Positions 33,060 through 45,045 of a DNA stretch of 64,000 nt are shown here, one piece after another. Source of the DNA: Enoplolaimus lenunculus (lineage: Eukaryota; Nematoda; Enoplea; Enoplida; Thoracostomopsidae); contig JASANG010000558.1 of the NCBI GenBank assembly GCA_030248215.1, forward strand, positions 1 through 64,000, in the 5' to 3' direction. The position numbers were made by a program, and so were the translations under genes. The notes under the pieces are model-generated. The model made no database searches and was not told the origin of the DNA. It was given only the letters and a program-made list of their open reading frames with translations. How positions within the stretch are numbered: position 1 is the stretch's first letter; each line of letters begins with the position of its first letter.

Positions 33060-33912
33060 GTAAGCCTACAACCTGTAAGTTTTCCTCAAAATGTCGGATA
33101 TCCTGCCCCTCCCGTTTCCGCGCCTGTCTGCGGTTTCAACATCCACAACTCGGCGTTCAATTGGGAATTCGCCACATCTGAAGGTTATTTTGCGTCGCGT
33201 GTTGAACAGCCATCGTCGCATATTCGATATATTTTATTCTTCGCATGTGACACATTAATTATTACTTGTGTCGTACATTTTAAAACGGGATCAGGATAAA
33301 GTTGTTTGTGAAACTTTTCAAATTTAAAAGCGGCGAAGGTAAATCGAATCCATCGGGACCCTCGAATCAAAAATTTTCACACCGTCCCACCTGGAAAGAC
33401 TTCAGCTGGCAACCGGTGCAGATATCGAAAAATTTATTTTATTTTCGAGAGTTCCGGTTCCTGTATTTTTAATTATTTCAAAAGTAAGAATATTTACCTC
33501 TCGAATAGTTTTTTGTAATTAGCGCATCATGGGTTTTGCAAGAAATTACGAAAGCGAGCAGTTATGTTCTATGAAAATTTAGAAGCAGGGGTTAATACAA
33601 ACTGAACAAACATCTAAACCTCCAGGTGAAATAATTTCAAAAGGGGGGTTTGATCTCTCACCCCCTTGGCTCCGCCATGGCCATGCATGAACAACTTAAT
33701 AAACCCTCTGGAACAATTTAGAAACCAATAAAAAGTATTTACCGCGGTTGTCAATTACGCCATATCCTATCACGTGTTCTATAAATTTTTTCGGGGGCCC
33801 CCCAGTCACAATTGTTCAGCTCGATGCAGGCCTACGGTGGGATACAAAATATAAGGGGCAGTCAACCTAAATATATTTCAGATGTGGGGTCAGGTTAAAT
33901 TGTTGTGATAAA
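33060..33912. other. Intergenic, nothing clear
   Basis: TGATCTCTCACCCCCTTGGC / TCCGCCATGG at about 33650-33685 looks like a worn hAT-type end. No partner end seen. Confidence 0.35.
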
Positions 33913-34746
33913 ATGGTAAAGTTCCCCATACCTTACAATTTTTCGTCCTCAGAAAACTTTGGTGGTAAAATGATAACGTCCCTACCTTACAATTTTTTGT
34001 TCTCAGAAAACTTTGGTGATAAAATGATAACGTCCCTACCTTACAATTTTTTGTTCTCAGAAAACTTTGGCGATAAAATGATAACGCCCCTACCTTACAA
34101 TTTTTTGTTCTCAGAAAACTTTGGTGGTAAAATGATAACGTCCCTACCTTACAATTTTTCGTCCTCAGAAAACTTTGGTGGTAAAATGATAACGTCCCTA
34201 CCTTACAATTTTTTGTTCTCAGAAAACTTTGGTGGTAAAATGATAACGTCCCTACCTTACAATTTTTTGTTCTCAGAAAACTTTGGTGGTAAAATGATAA
34301 CGTCCCTACCTTACAATTTTTTGTTCTCAGAAAACTTTGGTGATAAAATGATAACGCCCCTACCTTACAATTTTTTGTTCTCAGAAAACTGTGGTGATAA
34401 AATGATAGCGCCCCTACCTTCCCATTTTTCGTCCTCAGAAAACTTTTGTGATAAAATGATAACGCCCCTACCTTACAATTTTTTGTTCTCAGAAAACTTT
34501 GGTGATAAAATGATAACGCCCCTACCTTACAATTTTTTGTTCTCAGAAAACTTTGGTGATAAAATGATAACGCCCCTACCTTACAATTTTTTGTTCTCAG
34601 AAAACTTTGGTGATAAAATGATAGCGCCCCTACCTTCCCATTTTTCGTCCTCAGAAAACTTTTGTGATAAAATGATAACGCCCCTACCTTACAATTTTTT
34701 GTTCTCAGAAAACTTTGGTGATAAAAATGATAACGTCCCTACCTTA
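33913..34746 (+). repeat. 54-bp tandem repeat, about 15 units
   Basis: The word AAAATGATAACG recurs at exact 54-bp steps (33968, 34022, 34076 and on), with CCCTACCTTACAATTTTT and TTCTCAGAAAACTTTGGTG. Unit variants (GTCC/GCCC, TTGTTC/TCGTCC, AACG/AGCG) recur in blocks, showing multi-unit duplications. As 54 is 18 codons, one frame is open for 304 codons with an 18-residue period (units like MITSLPYNFLFSENFGDK). There is no splice or start context, so I call it a minisatellite with coding potential by arithmetic. Confidence 0.9.
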
Positions 34747-35258
34747 CAATTTTTGCGTTTACACAACTTTTGCCAGCCCGTCTTCCCGTCGCAAATTTTT
34801 GGATCCGTCTCTGGCGTCACTTCTTAGACCCTGTTTTGGTGGTAAGAAACCGAATTCTAAAGTCATTTTTCATGTGTCAGACTTTGGCTTTGTAGTTCTC
34901 CAAAAACATATGGGCGTCCAAAAACAGGAAAAAGCTGCCGCCTTAACTGTCTATATTCCTCCTCAGACCGCACCAACGGACTAATTTCAGCCTCGGGGTG
35001 AGGTTATATTGTTTAAGACTGCAAGACGAACTATCTTAAACCCCTCGACCCGAAATACGGTAGCTATGTATTTAATGTTGTGAAAAAAGATGTTTTTAGT
35101 TTAAACAGTTTTAACTGGGCAAAGTTTGATATTTTTTCAGTGAGTGATTTAGGTGTACCTTCAATATTTGATGCCGAATCATTTCTGATGTAGTTGTAGC
35201 CCCTCCTGTAAGTGTTGTAAAATTGACCGAATGCATTTTATAAACTTGTTTAACCCCA
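34747..35258. other. Intergenic, nothing recognised
   Basis: CGCAAATTTTTGGATCCGTC just beyond the 54-bp array resembles the sequence at 24575, so the array may belong to a larger element with unknown ends. Confidence 0.35.
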
Positions 35259-35696
35259 TACTGTAGTGACCTAAATAAGAGGGGGTAATAAGATTGGGGG
35301 TCTCTATTTTGAGTCACGATCAATAGGAGTCCGTATCTCTAATAAGAGTCCGTAAGCGGATAGAGTCCCTAAACCCTAATTAGAGTGAATAAATGTCAAT
35401 TAACTCTAATTGTAGTGCATAAATGACTGCAAGAAGTTCAAAACCTTAAGCCATACTTAAGTTTTAAAAGTACATTCCTAACCTTGCATTATCGCTCAAA
35501 TTTATGATACAAGACAAATAAACATTTAATTCAACGGATAGTTGTAATACCGGATATATATCAGTAACGAAGGGCGGCGGAGGGCGGGTTAAAAATCAAT
35601 AACAGTTGGTAACCGAATAACAGGGAGGTACCCTCTGGAGAGGCCAAATAAATATCAGTCCCCCTCTTATTCGGGTCACTACAGTAGCATGTTCTG
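35259..35696. mobile_element. Family F element (Tc1/mariner type)
   Basis: TACTGTAGTGACCTAAATAA and the inverse TTATTCGGGTCACTACAGTA; the outer TA on each side would be the target duplication. Interior words: AATAGGAGTCCGTATCTCTA, CCCTAAACCCTAATTAGAGT and AACCGAATAACAGGG. Confidence 0.82.
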
Positions 35697-35969
35697 CTAG
35701 CTACGGGTGTGCTTCAACTGAGTACAATGTCGAATTAATCGTTTTAGAAGATAGACTTGTTCCCATGAGGATCTGAAGCGAACATATTTATGTTTTTTAT
35801 AATATGCTATTTTTTCTAATTAAAGTATTTACAACATAGATACAAGTTCACAGTCCAGACGAGAAAGTGTTAAAAGTTCACCGACCGAATATAACCCTGC
35901 TATCCCTATGTGAAGGTTGAGTGGACCACGTTTATTCGTATTTATGTCATATCTAACATAAGGCACAAG
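35697..35969. other. Short spacer, nothing recognised
   Basis: No gene or repeat ends. Confidence 0.4.
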
Positions 35970-36279
35970 GGCCAATGTAAAGAACATGGGCGGAACAGTA
36001 TTATAAGCATATTACTAAGCCTAAGCCTAAGCCTAAGCCTAAGCCTAAGCCTAAGCCTAAGCCTAAAGCCTAAGCCTAAGCCTAAGCATAAGCGTAAGAA
36101 TGAATATATTCCTAAGCCTAAGCCTAAGCCTAAAGCCTAAGCCTAAGCCTAAGCATAAGCGTAAGAATGAGTATATTCCTAAGCATAAGCCTAAGCCAAG
36201 CAAAAAATAGTCTAAAGCTTAACCGTGCTCTATTGCAGTCCCATACAAAACCGTTCCGCCCCTGATCTTTACATGGACC
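35970..36279. mobile_element. Family A (subtype a) element
   Basis: Exact duplication GGCACAAG (35962-35969, 36280-36287). GGCCAATGTAAAGAACATGG and the inverse CCTGATCTTTACATGGACC. The interior is a nearly pure CCTAAG run (nine or more hexamers), then AGCATAAGCGTAAGAATGA-type spacers twice. Confidence 0.93.
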
Positions 36280-37416
36280 GGCACAAGCTGGGGAAGTCAA
36301 ATTTTGCGAACATTTGATACCTAATACATTTCGTGAGTGAGTAAACTTTAATTACTGAAATCTGTCGCCGCTCCAAAGTTAAAGGTTCGCTGAGTCTGCG
36401 CCCATTTGGGTTGGATTGGCGTTGGCTCGTTTTCGTTCGTATAAAAGTAAAATTTCAACAACGTTGTTCCCTAAGGGGGGGGGTAGTGAACTGCTCATGT
36501 CAACATACCAGGGTGCAACTGGAGGTGAAATATATCGAAGCCAAAGCCGCAGGTCGACAAAAATTGCCAGAACCGATTTTGAAGCTGACGGTGAGGCGAA
36601 ATGTGTTAAAATGATGTTTAATTCGCTAATTTTAGCAAATTTCTGTAAGATGTTGAAACAGATTTTGATTTTACGCTTGTTATTTACGAATTCTCGACAC
36701 TTTGTTGTTCAAAATTGTAAAAAATTTAGTGAAACGCACCAAACAAAGAAATTTGTAAAACTATGCAGAATTTCACTACCGAATTTCCCTGATCCTCTGG
36801 CAGAAAATCTATTGGAACAGAAGATACCGTGAGACGTTCGTGATTTGCTAGATATATCAATGTAATTACCATAAACTAGTCAGCCAGTTTAGCGCAAAAG
36901 TTACCAAATACGCAACAGTCTGTATGCAAATTTTCTTCTCAAAAACAATCACGTTTCTGTTAGAAATAATATTGTAAACAAATTAACGATGGAAAATTGC
37001 TCAAAATACGTATGTGGGGCATTCCAGCTTTAATAGAAGAATTAGCTAGGTAGTTATACAACTTAGCTGGTAGCTACCAATTTTTGTACCTGGCGATTTT
37101 TTAAGTACAATATTTAAGGTTACCGTAACCGAAAACCTCAAAGTCAATGACGTAGTACTGATTATCTTGAGTTGCATTTTTGTGTACGTGATTGAGGGAA
37201 ACAAAGTCCATGGATCCTGTACCCGGTAGCTCGATTTATTCAAGGTACCGGTTTGTTTATTTAAATATCTCGAAAAGGAAGCAATATGTAGTTTGCTATA
37301 CAGTTTGCTACCTCAAGGTACAAATATGACCTATTCAGTGTATTGTGGAGTGGGGACATTTTTTACAAATTTTGGCAACAAACCAAAACTGTTGCGGTAG
37401 GAGAGACTTGGCATTA
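36280..37416. other. Intergenic, no supported gene
   Basis: Overlapping open frames at 36411-36832 are of mixed composition but lack splice or family support. Nothing else stands out. Confidence 0.35.
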
Positions 37417-37526
37417 CAGGAGGCGGTATACTTTTTGCCTATTTTAACGCCGTCCATCGACGCCGCCGGATGACGTATGGCTTCGTGGGGCCTCGTAATC
37501 AAATTGCCATGCGCCACTGCACAATT
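37417..37526. mobile_element. Family G remnant
   Basis: GGAGGCGGTATACTTTTTGC, CGCCGTCCATCGACGCCGCC and GCCATGCGCCACTGC keep the family look. Boundaries are uncertain. Confidence 0.45.
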
Positions 37527-37607
37527 CATCAGACTGTTATTTTTTGGCAGTTTTGCAGTTTCACCCGCAGTGGAATCGTTTTGATTAGGCTTAGGAAAAT
37601 GCTTATA

Positions 37608-37808
37608 CACTGTAAGAAATGGTGAGTCAAATTGGCTCTCTCCGAAATAGGCTTTTCGTGAGTACACAAACTGAGTCAAAATACGACTCCGCCTGAGTCA
37701 AATTCGACTCAATTTAACTCTGGCGGAGTCGAATTTTGACTCAGTTTGTGTAGTCAGGAAAAGCCTATTTCGGAGAGAGTCAATTTGACTCACCATTTTC
37801 TTGCAGAG
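37608..37808. mobile_element. Family E palindromic MITE
   Basis: TA at 37606-37607 and 37809-37810. Arms CACTGTAAGAAATGGTGAGT and the inverse ACTCACCATTTTCTTGCAGAG. It is inserted in, or next to, a short TTAGGC-type remnant (GATTAGGCTTAGGAAAATGC). Confidence 0.9.
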
Positions 37809-37810
37809 TA

Positions 37811-38259
37811 CTAAGTACTGTTGTGACCCTCGGCTATACATGGATCATTTGTGATGAGGCGGAATTTTCCACTTCGAAGGGTAAAACAAAAATGTGCCGA
37901 AATTATTTGGCCTGTATACCGCACGGTCAGGTCCTCTGAGTCGGTCTAATACTGCCCTAAATTGACTACAAATTTCACTAAATTTTGGCAAAATCTGTTG
38001 TATTGAATTAGCTAAGTAATTGCTAAACATTAGACACGTCCAAGAATTTGATTTAAAATACCATCCAAAACATAAGACCCAAACCTTCCTAACCAGTTGT
38101 TATATAAGACGCGCTTGACACGGTCCCAGATCGTAGTAGAAACTTTGATTTTAGTGGTCATGTTCGTTTGCTTGCTGGTTAATTTTAGCTTTCTAGAAGA
38201 AATATCACCTAAAATTGATAGCATTTTTGAGCGCCATACCGATTTTACTAAGCTTTATC
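37811..38259. other. Intergenic, nothing recognised
   Basis: No supported frame or repeat. Confidence 0.4.
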
Positions 38260-38602
38260 AAGAGTGGATGATCCCTTAAACAAGAGTATGCAAAACGCCT
38301 TGTTTTGCATGGAACTAAATCTACCAGCACTCGTTGCGTTTTTGGCCTGCCCCCCTCATTTTGAGGGGGGTCAATTTTACGTTCATCACACGTGTATCCG
38401 CCAGCCAACACCGAAAACATAATCGGACTACATTTTAGTATATGCAATAGCACATGAATTTCAACATCGATGGAGATTTTGACCCCCCCCTCCTCCCAAA
38501 TACGGGGGGGTAAGCCAAAAATGCAACGCTCGCTGGGTACATTTTTGTCTACATAGAATGTACCCAGTTGCATACTCTAGCTAAAGGGTATCATGCGCTC
38601 TT
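38260..38602. mobile_element. Family H element
   Basis: AAGAGTGGATGATCCC to ATCATGCGCTCTT; inner pairs ACTCGTTGCGTTTTTGGCC / AAAAATGCAACGCTCGCTGG and CCCCCCTC / GGGGGG. Flanks AGCTTTATC and GGTTTTATT match at 6 of 9. Confidence 0.8.
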
Positions 38603-38784
38603 GGTTTTATTAACGCTTTCTGCCTCCTATAAGTTCAAATTAACAATGTACGACAGGAAAACACCAATGTTAGGTCACTCGTGGGCGCCGCGAGAACATT
38701 AGGTTGCGGTACACAAGTGGTATTTTTGAACAAAACGTATGATGTGACTGTGTCACACCATTGAGCAACATTTTTACTCGATAT

Positions 38785-38905
38785 ACCGATATATATATAT
38801 GTATTTATTTATTTATTTATTTATATATTTAAATATATATGTATATATACATATACATATTTATATATCTGTATATAACAATATATACATATATATTTGT
38901 ATTGC
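38785..38905. repeat. TA/TATT-rich low-complexity tract
   Basis: Irregular ATATATAC and TATTTATT words over about 120 bp. Confidence 0.8.
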
Positions 38906-39517
38906 TTTGGAAATCGTGGAGGGGTGCAGCTGTACCCCCCACTGACACATACTTGCAGACACCTATCGTACTGTACCCCCTGATTCGAAACTTAAACCCG
39001 TTTCATTTTGACTCAAATTTGAACAACAACCAGAACCGTTTATATTCGAAGTGGAAATTATATAATCTTTTTCAAATTTAATTTAAAAATCCCAATATTC
39101 TGTACGATATATATTTTTGCGATATTTTGTCGAAAATCAAATTATACGAGTTTATTTTTATCGAACCGTTTTCAGTTTCTAGTCAAAAGTTTCCGTTGTT
39201 ATTTGCTGGTTTGCAATCGGTGGCCGCAAGATCACACAATCTGTTGCTTGAGTTTCATATTTAACCGTGTGCACAGCCGGTGTTTCGTGAAATTTTCATC
39301 GGAAAAAATATATTTCTTGGCATTTTGAAATTTCATAATTTTAGCAAACGTCTCGTAAGTAAACAGTTTAATATTTTTGTTGTAATTTGTGCCATTTTTT
39401 CAGTTATTTTGACTGAATTTCTGTGTTTCAGATAAACAATTTGTATTGAAAAATTTTCACCAGGGCACACAAGGCATGCGGAGCAATTCGCTTTGGATGT
39501 GGCAGTACGTGTTACCT
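38906..39517. other. Intergenic, nothing recognised
   Basis: No supported feature. Confidence 0.4.
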
Positions 39518-39738
39518 ACGCCCGTATTTTCAAATGTGTGTAGCACCTATTGCCAGTTTGGTGATAGGTCTTGTAACATTCGAACCCGGAAATGATGAGG
39601 TTTGAAATCGAGCACATTTATTGCATTGGATTGGCTCTACATCTGTGCAAATTGTGAGATCTGCTATTGCAGCAGTTCGTTAGTTTGGAAACCATTTACT
39701 ATCTGGTGATAGTTGCTATACGCATTTGAGAATATGGT
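39518..39738 (+). mobile_element. Family C element
   Basis: GCCCGTATTTTCAAATGTGT at the left, ACGCATTTGAGAATATGGTC at the right. Interior AGCACCTATTGCCAGTTTGG, GTGATAGGTCTTGTAAC and AGCACATTTATTGCATTG align with the 54556 copy. Confidence 0.8.
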
Positions 39739-39926
39739 CACTAATTTTCGCTCGTTTTCAGATTTGGCTATGAAATTTTGCCTAAGCGTTTTTCACTGCT
39801 TCTTGGCTGTGATACTGTTTATTTTACACTTCTGACTGTACTTTGGTAACTATTCTTTAGACTCATTATTTTTAGCAATAAATCACTGCCTTTGGCTGTA
39901 GTTCAACAAATTTTGAGTCGACAATC

Positions 39927-40112
39927 GGCCAATGTAACTTTAAGGGGCGTAACACAAGATTAAAGCGTATTCGTAAGCCTAAGCCTAAGCGTTGCAAATG
40001 TGTGTTCCTAAGCCAAAGCCTAAGCCTAAGCAAAAATGTAATCTAGAATCTAAACCCACTCTTTTATAGACCCACCAGAAGCCTGGACGCTCCTTAAAGT
40101 AAAACATGAGTC
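39927..40112. mobile_element. Family A (subtype c) element
   Basis: GGCCAATGTAACTTTAAGGG and the inverse CTCCTTAAAGTAAAACATG. Flanks CGACAATC and CAACAATC match at 7 of 8. The interior AGACCCACCAGAAGCCTGG end is specific to subtype c and matches the 6548 copy. Confidence 0.85.
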
Positions 40113-40364
40113 CAACAATCAGTACAATTTCCAATTTAATAATTTTAGCTAAAATACATAATATAAAACTACGTTTTGTAAGCACGTTTTTACGGTTCGC
40201 AATACTTAAATTCAAATTGACGGAGTGTATTAATGGTAACTCAAGGGGGATAATTATACGTTATCATTGGGGCACGTTTCAATGTTTGACTTCCGATATA
40301 AACACAAATTAGTAATACCTGTTTAATACTAAGAGTGCGTAATTGTAGATTGTAAACATGGTCA

Positions 40365-41018
40365 TACTGTAGTGACCCGAATAAGAGGGAATCTTCATTT
40401 TGAGTCCCAATCAATAGGAGTCCGTATCTCTAATAAGAATTCGTACGCGAATACAGTCCCTGAACCCTAATTAGACTCTATAAATGTCAATTATCCTAAT
40501 TATAGCACATAAATGACGTCAGGACCACATAATTTGACTTCGAAACTTTAAAGCGTACTTAAGTTTTGAAGGTACATTCCTAAGTATAACCTTGCATTAT
40601 CGCTCAATTTTATGATACAAGACAAATTAACGTCTAATACAACGGACACACGGCAAAAAATGATGATTCAAATTGACTGTCTCCGAAATAGGCTTTTCCG
40701 GACTACACAAACTGACACAAAATTCGACTCTGCCAGAGTCAAATTCGACTCAATGAGTCGCTCAGTGAGTCGAATTTGACTCTGGCGGAGTCGAATTTGA
40801 CTTAGTTTGTGTAGTCCGGAAAAATCTGTTTCGGAGACAGTCAATTTGACATACCATTTTTTGCAGTGTAATTGCAATACCGGATAAACATCAGTAACGA
40901 AGTGTGGCGGAACGTGGGTTAAAAATACATAACAGTCCGTAACCGAATAACAAGGGGGGTACCCTCTGAAGAGGCCAAATAAATATCGGTTACCCCTCTT
41001 ATTCGGGTCACTACAGTA
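40365..41018. mobile_element. Family F element interrupted by family E
   Basis: TACTGTAGTGACCCGAATAA and the inverse TTATTCGGGTCACTACAGTA are almost identical to the 35259 copy. It aligns with that copy except for the E insertion at 40649. Without it, the length is about 430 bp, equal to the other copy. Confidence 0.88.
40649..40868. mobile_element. Family E palindromic MITE nested in family F
   Basis: CACGGCAAAAAATGATGATT and the inverse ACATACCATTTTTTGCAGTG, with CCGGACTACACAAACTGA / TTAGTTTGTGTAGTCCGG inside. CA at the left and TA at the right would be the TA duplication with one change. Confidence 0.88.
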
Positions 41019-41783
41019 TTCGGCAAGACGGTGCCACACGCCGTCCCGTACGCCGTCATATTTCAACTTTAACAATATTAAGCTTTCAAATCAGCAAAAA
41101 GTACACTTGAATGACGTAAAAACGTGCAATTTTTTTATAAAATAACTTAACGAAGCGTAAACCATTAAAATTTTCGACCTCCTGTGGTTAAAATTACAAA
41201 GATTTAAAATGTTCAAAAATGACCACTAAAATAAGCTAAAAAGTTTTCTATATGATTTAATGTGTGTGACATTTTTTGGGACAATCATCCACAGGCGTAG
41301 CTGAAAACGGACGAGAGTACAAGGGCATATGGCCCTCTGCAATGACTTTGACAATTTTAGTACTGTATCATACTATATGAAACAGAGTAACTATAGTTCA
41401 TTGCACGCGATGCCTTATTTAATCGGTTATCTCCAAAACAAAAGTTAATACCGCCCTATACTGAGTGCCAAATAATTTTCTGTGACTTGCACTTAATTCG
41501 TTCTATTGGGCAAACTAAATGTTAGAATGAGTCTAACAAGTGTACATTTTAAAACCTGCCCGTGAGGTAACCCATACACCGGCACAAATCGGTTGCAGTT
41601 AGTCAAAAATTATTGTTAACGGCGCATAAACGATATATAAATGCTGACTGTTTTATGTCCTATTCCAAGTTTTCGAACGAACTGGTCTCTCAATCTACTA
41701 AAGACGTCGTGCTGAGTTTAAAAATTGTAAAATTAAACAGTCTTTTGATAATTTAAAACTTTTTGTGTTGTGATATTTTGGCA
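41019..41783. other. Intergenic with a small family G-like scrap
   Basis: GGCAAGACGGTGCCACACGC at about 41023-41065 resembles a family G core without ends. The rest is empty. Confidence 0.35.
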
Positions 41784-42020
41784 ACAGGGCTGGAAGAGTA
41801 GTATAAGCATATTCCTAAGCCTAAGCCTAAGCCTAAGCCTAAGCCTTAGCCTAAGCCTAAGCCTAAGCCTAAGCCTAAACCTAAACCTAAGCGTAAGGAT
41901 GATCCTATTCCTAAGCCTAAGCCTAAGCCTAAAACTAAGAAAAAAAGTTAGTCTAATGCTTAAACTGACTCTACTATAGCCTAACCGGAAAACGATTCGA
42001 CCCTGTTCTATACATGGGCC
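41784..42020. mobile_element. Family A (subtype b) element, left end clipped
   Basis: The right end TGTTCTATACATGGGCC is intact and followed by TTTTGGCT (42021-42028); TTTTGGCA precedes the left end (41776-41783), matching 7 of 8. About 13 bp of the left terminus are missing, yet the flanks survive, so the loss came after insertion. Confidence 0.85.
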
Positions 42021-43146
42021 TTTTGGCTTATAACCAAAAGTCGATAATTTCTTGGACAAGATACATTAGTCACAGCGCTTGTTGATGGCCGTGTTTTGTA
42101 AGCTTCGAACTGCGTTCATCTTCAACAGATATGGAATGTGGTCAAGCAAGAACGCAACGAACTTTTTGCTAATGACAGAAATAGGTTTGAAAGACACATT
42201 TTCTAACTTTAGAAGTAATAAATCGACCTTAAGATGCTTAGCAAACAGTATTTAAGCTGTCTTTAATTATAAATAAAATTATTTAGGCAAAATAGTTTCA
42301 TATTCGATGGCCAATAATCATTTGTCTTGCGTCGTTAAAAGGATGTACCATTCCAACAAATATTAGGTTTAAATAGGAGCAGATTTATAAATTATTATCT
42401 ATTTTGGTTCATTTTGACTAAACTATATTTCAAAATCAGCGTAAACCTTGGATCCGGTTTATATGACAACTCGCAAAAGAGGCGGATGCAACATTTTCTA
42501 GCGGATGCGGATACTTTTTTAAAATTTTACAATTTTAAATTGCGTTTTAGCAAATTTTAATTTCGACATAAAAAGTTTCACAATTTGAAACAATAAAAAT
42601 TTTTAACCTGTGCCAGTAACCACGCCGTATTTTTCAATTATTTGACCAGTAAACACAGTCTGAGCGTTCGGTGAACCATGTGGACCAATAAAACTTTCAA
42701 ATCCGTATGGGTGAGAATGCAATCATCCCCTGCCCCCCTGTATTCTGCACTGACCCTCCCGAAACTTTTTTCTAGTTTGAGTTAAATGAAATTTTTGGTA
42801 TTGTAGCAGCCGCGTAGTGTTTCAGCCGAACGTCAAAACATAGAGATGATTGATACCTAAAACGATGAAACCACAATGAAGGATTTCATTTCGTGAAGGT
42901 ATAACTTTATTTAAAAGGTTGGTTGAGAGCAAGCGTAGGCAGCGAGAAAATGTATTTGGACTTTATAATCTCACAAGTTCGTCCAAACGTGGTCGTATAT
43001 TCTCATTATTTTAGTTGTCATAAGTCCCGGTTTAACCGAACATATGTTTTAAATTTACCATCTGGTGTTATTGGTAAAAAAATCAAAATTATCACGTTGT
43101 TGGTTATTGCGTATACACTGTTGTTCATGTCTTGGACGTATCTTAC
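42021..43146. other. Intergenic, no supported gene
   Basis: A 76-codon frame at 42923-43153 ends in a hydrophobic segment (IITLLVIAYTLLFMSW) but has no other support. Confidence 0.35.
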
Positions 43147-43783
43147 ACTGTAAATTTTAATCAGTTGATATTTTAGAGTTGAATCACAAAGTCTGAGTTA
43201 GGACTCTCACAGCTCAGAATTTTGAGCTGATTCAATTCATTTTGAGTTACTTAATCAATTCACCTAGAGTCAACGCAACTCAGAGTGATAATGAACTCAA
43301 CTCAGATTGAGTTAATGTATACTGATTTTAATTCAAAAATAACCAACTCGCTAGCTGAATTGATTAATCAATTCGTTGGAATTTACAGTAGAGGTTGTAA
43401 AATTAGATCGTATGGTTGTGCTTTAGTTCCCAATTTTGAAGTCGGTTTAACTGGCAAATCGTTGCTTTATGTCTTATATTTTAGAGATTTTTGTCTTAAT
43501 CGATTATAAAACTCAGCCTTCACTGTAAATTCCAATGAGTTAATTAATCAACTCAGACGGAAAGTTAGTTATTTCTGAGTTAATAACAGTAAACTTTAAC
43601 TCACTCTGAGTGGACTTGATTCTCATTGTGAGTTGAGTTGACTCCGGGTGAGTTGCTTAATTAACTCAGAACGAATTGAATCAACTCAAAATACTGTGTT
43701 CTGATAGTCCTAACTCAGATTGAGTGATTCAACTCATTCCGAGTTAAAATCAACTCACTGGAGTCTGGAATGCAAGGCATGTA
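43147..43783. mobile_element. Foldback element rich in AACTCA/TGAGTT words
   Basis: Arms of about 165-190 bp: 43150-43315 pairs with the inverse of about 43595-43775 (shared GAGTTGAATCAC, CTGAGTTAGGACT, TTGATTCAATTC and CACTCTGAG words in order). CACTGTAAATT occurs at the left edge and again internally at about 43522. The middle about 200 bp is unique. Termini and target duplication are not clean. Confidence 0.65.
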
Positions 43784-43992
43784 TGTCAGGAGTCGGTATT
43801 AAAACATAATTGTGTTAAATTTCAGACAACACTCTTTAATAACTAGGCAATTTGTTTTGTGTGTAGGTTTGAATATTTTAAGATTAACGATTTGTCTGCC
43901 TACTTATAAACCCGAAAATGATTAAGATTTCGCTATTAAGAAGCAATCAATGCAATTTCCATCACTTTATTTACTGTATAAAGTAAGTTATA

Positions 43993-44148
43993 TTTGATAA
44001 AATTGTGAAAATTTGTAAATATATCTCTATCTATGGAAATTATATTAGAATGACTTAGCGCCAAAGCTCAAATTAAGGCGCTACATCATTTTCTAATCTC
44101 ATTCCATAGATCGAAATATTTACTTAATTTCCCAATTTTGCCAAATTA
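43993..44148. repeat. Imperfect hairpin of about 70 bp per arm
   Basis: The left arm (43993-44062, ending TTAGCGCC) pairs with the right arm (44077-44148, starting GGCGCTA) around a 14-base loop. Long matching blocks include CTATGGAA, ATTAGAA and TAAATAT. No TSD-like flanks. Could be an old palindromic MITE or a hairpin RNA locus. Confidence 0.6.
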
Positions 44149-44227
44149 TTGATAATTATGAAAAGAAGTTCTGAGCCACACTTAATACTCACTCATCTGT
44201 TCCACGTTCAATAGGTGAATCAATGGC

Positions 44228-44870
44228 TGGGTTTCTGAAATCTTACTTATGTATTTACTTAAGTTAAACACAAGTAATTACTGAAGTCGCCGACTTTAAG
44301 TAAATACTTAACTTTTTGAGCAAGAACAAATAAACCGTAAATGTTTTTACTTAAGTTATACTTAAGTAATTATAGTCGCCGACTTTAAGTAAATACTTAA
44401 CTTTTTGAGCAAGAACAAATAAACCGTAAATGTTTTTACTTAAGTTATACTTAAGTAATTATAGTCGCCGACTTTAAGTAAATACTTAACTTTTTGAGCA
44501 AAAACAAATAAACCATAAATGTTAGCCATTGTCATAACAATAGAGTAATAGTTTTGATTTATATTGAGATGGCACCATCAGTCTACAGTTGCATTTAGAC
44601 CAAACTTAATATGCCTCAACCGTTAAGGATGCGCTATATTTTACAAAGCAGGATGTCAGCACACGACAACGTCAGGACATTTTTAATCCAGCGGCGCAAA
44701 GCGGCGTGCGCTGAGTACAGCGCTACTCTTAATCCGTAATATGCCACATTTGTTGAGCGATTTAAGTATTTTCTTAGCTTAAGTACGCTTTTAAAAACGA
44801 CGAAGTGGTTTTACTTTAGCACGTACTTAAGTACTCAAGTTGTAGCTAAGTACGATTTCAAAAACCCCGG
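44228..44870. mobile_element. TIR element with 89-bp tandem units
   Basis: CTGGGTTTCTGAAATCTTAC at the left and the inverse GTACGATTTCAAAAACCCC at the right. Near the left end an 89-bp unit (GTCGCCGACTTTAAGTAAAT... ) occurs at 44286, 44375 and 44464. ACTTAAG words occur throughout. Flanks TCAATGG and TCATTG are only partly alike. Confidence 0.7.
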
Positions 44871-45045
44871 TCATTGTTAACTTTGAAGAGCGTAACAGTA
44901 GTATAAGCGTATTTACTAAGCCTAAGCAAAAAGCCTCCGGTTAAGGGATAAGCCTTTTACTGAGCCTAAGCAAAAAATTAGTCTGAAGTTTAAGATTTAC
45001 TCTTTCGTAGTCGAGCGAAAAACTATTTCGCCCCTCAAATTAACA
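44869..45045. mobile_element. Family A (subtype c) element, short
   Basis: GGTCATTGTTAACTTTGAAG then AGCGTAACAGTAGTATAAGC; right end CTATTTCGCCCCTCAAATTA. It directly abuts the right terminus of the preceding element. Confidence 0.65.

Noticed and set aside
41733-42059. 108-codon Arg/Leu repeat frame
   Set aside because: Translation of the CCTAAG run in a family A element.
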